From: Amblyomma americanum
Lineage: Eukaryota > Arthropoda > Arachnida > Ixodida > Ixodidae
Assembly (NCBI RefSeq): GCF_052857255.1
Contig: NC_135497.1
Span: forward strand, 183,372,204 to 183,436,203
Direction: 5' to 3'
DNA: 64,000 bases
The position numbers and the translations under genes were made by a program. Each line of letters starts with the position of its first letter. Position 1 is the first letter of the stretch. Below are positions 59,842 through 64,000 of the stretch, piece after piece. The notes under the pieces were generated by a model that saw only the letters and a program-made list of their open reading frames with translations, was not told where the DNA came from and did no database searches.

Positions 59842-60033
59842 TTCTTGGACATCGCGTTTAACTGCGAGCCAAATGTGCAACTTTGTAAGATACTGCTATA
59901 GACATATTGATGGGAATGATCTAACCATTGGATGCGTAGCAAAACCTTGGTTTTATAGTTTGTCCTGCGCCCGCACCGAGCAGTAAAGACTACCACTAAA
60001 AACCAATGGGCTGCGTTTTTGCCACTAAGTAGC
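59842..60033 (+). repeat. Unnamed 190-bp dispersed repeat (family E), copy 3
   Basis: Same block order as copies 1 and 2: TTTCTTGGACA, TACTGCTATAGACATATTG, GGATGCGTAGCAAA, CACCGAGCAGTA, AACCAATGGG. More diverged than the other two. Confidence 0.5.
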
Positions 60034-60279
60034 AGAAAACTTCAAGCGTTTCTGGATGGCGGTCTGATCTGCGGGTATATTCATGTGCTTTGGTACAATC
60101 TTACGACATGCGAAAAAAACTACGCTCATAAACAACTTCGCGTTGAAAAAATGTCCTTGTCCGGAATTTCTGTGCGTGGGAATACTCGAATAAAACATGT
60201 CCGTAGAAAAGAAACCACCGGTGCTGCTCATACATGGCGTCCGTACCTGTTTTGTTCTTGTTTTTGTGAACCGGACGTG

Positions 60280-60497
60280 GGGGGGGGGGGGGGGGGGGGT
60301 TAGTAGCTATGGCGCTCGGCTGCTGAACCTAAGGTTCGTGCGCGGGATCGAATCATGGCCGCGTGGCAGCACCATTCCGATGGAGGCGAAATGCTAAAAC
60401 GCCCCTGTGCCCTAGGCGGTCGAAATTAATCCGGAGCCTCTCATTATCCCACGCGCAGCTCTGGGACGTTAAACCCCGAATCGCATCACATCGCATC
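60280..60497 (+). mobile_element. Diverged SINE (family A) behind a G-run
   Basis: About 20 G (60280-60299), then GGCGCTCGGCTGCTGAACC, B-box-like GGGATCGAATC, GATGGAGGCGAAATGC, GGTCGAAATTAATCCGGAGCC and GGGACGTTAAACCCCG, ending in repeated CATCGCAT. Internally shortened relative to 58904-59153. Confidence 0.65.
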
Positions 60498-62470
60498 ATA
60501 TTTTATACTGGAGTAACCTTGGAAAAGGGTGGAAATTTGGGCGAGTTAGAAGTAATGCATCAGTGGAACATGTGCTTACGCCCTCTTGTATTTCTGTGCC
60601 GAGTCGATGGCGTCAACTTTTTAAACCGGATTTCAATTAAGTTTATTTTTTCTCTATCCCGTTAGTCGATGCAATGGAAGCAACAGCATCAGTATCGTTT
60701 AATCACGACTCATTCTATTCTTAGCATCCTGTGCGGCCCTCGGCCGATTTCGGCTGTAGCGGAAGAGTGAGGACGGTTCATTTGATAAAAAAAAATTACA
60801 AAAAAAAACAGTGATGCGTGTACAATCACTGCGCTGTGCCGGCCTTTTTTTCTATGGCAGCAGGCAATGCACGTTCTCTAAACCTCCAACAAAAATTTTC
60901 TGCTGTCTCAAGCTACGCCGCAGAGGCTCGCGATGCGAACGTCTGCTGTGTGGCAAATATGGCTTCTCTTAAAAATTTGCAGCGTAAACTCCACAACCCC
61001 TCTGCAATCGTGACGACGAGATAAACTGAGGTAATTTAATTCAATATTTCCTAAGATAAATAGAGATGGTCTCCCTCCCAAGTAATGAGCGAGCCCAATG
61101 GATTAAAGCAATTTAATACGCTCCTTAGCATGCGCAACACAGTCTTTGTTAGGGCACTCGGGCTCACTCGGACGTATTTGTGCCAATAGGAGAACAGTAT
61201 ATTTATTTAGAACCGGGCACAGCCTCCCGGTGTGTCGGCTGTCCATCAGTCTACCAATTAGCATCAGTTATCCGCTGGCCATAAGCGCTGTGCGCTCCCC
61301 TCAAGTCTTTGCGGACTATTCTTCGTCGTCAAACGCGGATCAAAGCGCTGCTACAAACTCCCTCTCGACGCTGCGAATCACAATAATTATACATGCAATA
61401 TTATACTCTACCGCATTTAAGAGGTCGTCGACATAAAGTCCTGGTGTTTTGCATGATGACGGTCATTTAACTTCTCGCTACACAGCAAATATAGGGATAT
61501 TTTTGGTAAGTCCATCATGTCCGCATTGGCGAATTCCGAAACAAGCAGGTGAGTGCTGGGAAGGGAGGTGGCCGACAGACGGAGTCCTTCAGTGTACGCA
61601 TCACCTGTGCTGTTCCCTCTGCCCCCTTGAGATCGACTTTTCAACATCAGACGCACCTTCTTCGAGGACTGCGGCAGAAGGCGTCGTAGTACCGGTGCTT
61701 GGCCCTACGAATAGTGGGGTGGTCACTGTTGAATGCACTATGGCAGATTTGGTAATTAAACGAGTTGATTGGGTCTTAAACTTCACATGCGTCGACTCAG
61801 CCTCGAACTCGATGCGACCTAGACACTTCGCGACTTGTGCCGCATTGCTTGCTAGTTTGTATTGTCCTTTTTTTTATTTGCTATTGCCCAATATCATTGG
61901 TTCGTTCCTTATGCAGAAGACGTTCTGAGCCCAAGTGAGATGTTTTTATAGTGATTGCTTCTAAAACACGAATATCTTATGCGGGAGTGTATGCAATACA
62001 TTTTCTTTTCTTTCAACATTTTCCCCCTGGCATGCAATCTGTGTCTGTAAACTAAGCATTCGGAATGCTCACTTTCTTGCAAGCTAGTTTCGTTTCCTGT
62101 TCTCGGCTAATTAATGCACGAAATTAAGCTCTGTTGTATCTTCTATATGCCTCGTCTTGGAAGGTATAAGGTATGTATTATGAAGTGTATTATTCTGTAC
62201 TGTATATGCTGTTACATTCTGCTATGTCACACAGCAGCGCGGATGGGCTTTTTGGGCTCTGAAAAGTTCAAAAAACCTTTTCGCACTTCGAAAAATATAA
62301 CAATGTACAAAACCTCAAAGCTCACCCTTATTCACTTAGTGCACGGCAAAGTAATTTATCAATGAATGCCTAGGTGCAGCGTACGTTTCCCTTCAAAGAC
62401 AGCACAGTGCACGCTCTGCGCCAGTGTCGGGTTGCTCTTCACCGCGGAAACAGTAACGCATTGAGGGTTA
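60498..62470. other. Intergenic region, no gene recognised
   Basis: About 2 kb. The longest frame (61449-61928, 159 codons) has no recognisable domain and no splice-linked partner; I leave it uncalled. Confidence 0.4.
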
Positions 62471-63330
62471 GTACCAATGATAATCTTCGAGCCCCGTAAC
62501 TCGGCGCGGAGGCTGAGTTGCATCCGACCGCACAAGGCAGCAATTCTTGTTTTGTCCGAGGAACACAGTTCTCGCGTTATCGGCGCTTGCGACATGTGCG
62601 GAAACCCCGCGTGCTGTCCGCACCCGTTAGCGGTGAGAAGCGAGGGCGTTATGACACGCGGAGACGCGACTCGGGACTCCGGGGAGCGCGATCCTGAGGC
62701 AATCGAATGCCCCGATACACGAGCGCCCATCAGTGCACGGAGGCGGCCCAGCGCCGGGCCCGCAGGTCGAACGGGTCCTTGGGGAGCGAGGTTACGCGTC
62801 CGAGCACGAGCTCGTTGCCGCCATCGCGTGAGAACAATGGAGGGTTGCTTCATAACGAGGAAACAATCAGCGCAGCTGCCGCAAGCGCGCACAATGGCTG
62901 CGCCGTGAGTGGGTCAGCATCCCTCGGAGGGGGCTGACCCGGAGCGCGTAAGGAGCATTCCGCACCGGGCCTTGGATGGCCGTCCGCTGGGCGTGATGAA
63001 TGGCCGCGCTCAGTCAGCGGGTCTCCGCTCTCCTGCCGCCGGTGGGACCGTCGGCGCTTGGACAATCCCAGCGGCGGTGCTCAAACGACCCTCGTTGGCG
63101 CCTCGGGAGCATTGTCGCCACTTACCCCCCGCGCCGGCTTGCCTTCCCCGCTGACAGCTACCGGGCGCCCGCAGCCTTGGCTCGGCCCTCGCCTCGCTAG
63201 CAAAGGCGCCTCATTGAGATGAGTCCGTCGGCTCGATGGCCGGATAATCACGCAGTCGCCCGGGTAATCGCCCCCTTTAGCGCCACGTGCAGAAACGTGT
63301 ACCCGTCGCCTCGGCGACAAACTACTCCGG
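62471..63330. other. GC-rich, CpG-rich island, no gene assigned
   Basis: Third island of this kind in the window. ATGGCTGCGCC|GTGAGT at 62893 looks like a minute start exon with a good donor, as in the cuticle gene, but there is no TATA box at the right distance and no partner exon in the remaining kilobase. A gene starting here and running out of the window is possible. Confidence 0.35.
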
Positions 63331-63865
63331 AAGAGAGACAAGCGCTTTGTGTTGGAAGTCGTTTCTTTCTGCACTTACAACACCTCTGACCAGCGTGAAG
63401 TTGTTTTTTCTTGCTGCGCTCGGAAGCCTTTGACATGAATCTTCTTTTTTTTTATCTCTCAACAATTTTGTTTTCTTCTCCTCGGGTGGTAGTGGCACTC
63501 TGCTTTTTTGTTCTTCGTTAATCTCGGCTTCTTGACTCTGGTCTGCAGAGTCTGTTGGGAAATACTGCATCCTCTACAAAGATTAGAAAAAAACTTCTCT
63601 TATATATTTATCAATTTTATTTGCCCTTGTCGCGTTTAATTGTGTGAAAATTTTGTATTGTCAACAACAGCAGCACAACGATAAAAATGCCCTTTGGTGC
63701 GCACTTTACACGAGATCTTAAAGTGTACAGAAATTTAGTTCAAAGACAATTTGACAATACCGGATCAATGTTTGTTTCCTCGAGTATGAGTCTTTCGATT
63801 ATTAGCGCTTCTATGACCTCAATTCTACGGCACAAAACAAAATGAGCGGGGTCGAAGGGGGGCCT

Positions 63866-63940
63866 GAATTAGTTAGCCAACGTTTCGACAAAACTTGTTT
63901 TGAGGGCTGCAGTCGAAACGTTGTCGAAACATTGGCTAGC
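63866..63940. repeat. Inverted repeat with Penelope/hammerhead-like sequence
   Basis: TAGCCAACGTTTCGACAA (63873) pairs with TTGTCGAAACATTGGCTA (63922) with two mismatches. On the minus strand CAAAAC-AA-GTTTTG precedes TCGAAACGTTGGC; on the plus strand GGGCTGCAGTCGAAACG lies in the loop. GAAACGTTGGC is a common end of Penelope-type hammerheads; the CUGANGA half is not conserved. Confidence 0.4.
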
Positions 63941-64000
63941 GGGCTGGGTCTCCCCTTCGCCCCATCTTAATTTTGCGTTGTATTGTCAAGAATTCTATCT

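Noticed and set aside
61449..61928. 159-codon plus-strand frame
   Set aside because: No ATG at its start, no recognisable domain; might be a decayed element but unsupported.
62893..62903. Possible minute start exon ATGGCTGCGCC with GTGAGT donor
   Set aside because: No TATA box at a fitting distance and no partner exon in the window; mentioned only as a possibility.
62359..62908. 143- and 177-codon frames on opposite strands
   Set aside because: Overlapping antisense frames in a GC-rich island with no recognisable family.

Overview
This is eukaryotic nuclear DNA, most likely from a hard tick (Ixodidae). Three things point there. The genes have introns with GT-AG junctions, TATA boxes and AATAAA signals. 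The one gene of clear family membership is an arthropod chitin-binding cuticle protein. The repeats (tRNA-derived SINEs, LINEs with tetranucleotide tails, Penelope-like elements, mariner) look like those I know from tick genomes. The species call is inference; no database was searched.

Layout. From 1 to 14.6 kb the plus strand carries four small genes for secreted structural-type proteins. They are a Ser/Thr/Pro-rich mucin-like protein (1117-2381, first exon not found), a Tyr-rich protein (6804-8038), a Gly/Tyr-rich protein (8686-9438) and a Gly-rich hydrophobic protein (12259-14553). The three complete ones share a plan: a short first exon holds the signal peptide, a phase-1 intron follows, and the whole mature protein is in exon 2. 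Dibasic KR-type sites follow the signal peptide in three of the four. From 16.6 to 19.9 kb lies a nest of mobile elements: a tiny hAT-like element, a SINE with perfect 12-bp target-site duplications, a 5'-truncated LINE ending in about 100 copies of ATCC, and a broken mariner. From 23.9 to 32.0 kb the minus strand carries one cuticle protein gene. I assemble it from three exons: a 4-codon start exon under a TATA box in a GC-rich island, a signal-peptide exon 5.9 kb away, and the chitin-binding exon. Its long introns hold a SINE, other repeats and a 655-bp palindromic element. From 32 to 64 kb I find no convincing host gene. That part holds LINE fossils, a 1.3-kb inverted-repeat structure, three copies of a Tigger-like repeat, one fairly complete and one fragmentary Penelope-like element, hammerhead-like ribozyme remnants, SINEs, microsatellites and two more GC-rich islands.

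The five genes probably all contribute to extracellular matrix (cuticle, or possibly salivary cement or eggshell). Only the chitin-binding protein has a firm family assignment. The exon joins were chosen by splice consensus and reading frame; each complete model gives a total coding length divisible by three. I found no operon, CRISPR, rRNA, free-standing tRNA gene or prokaryotic feature.
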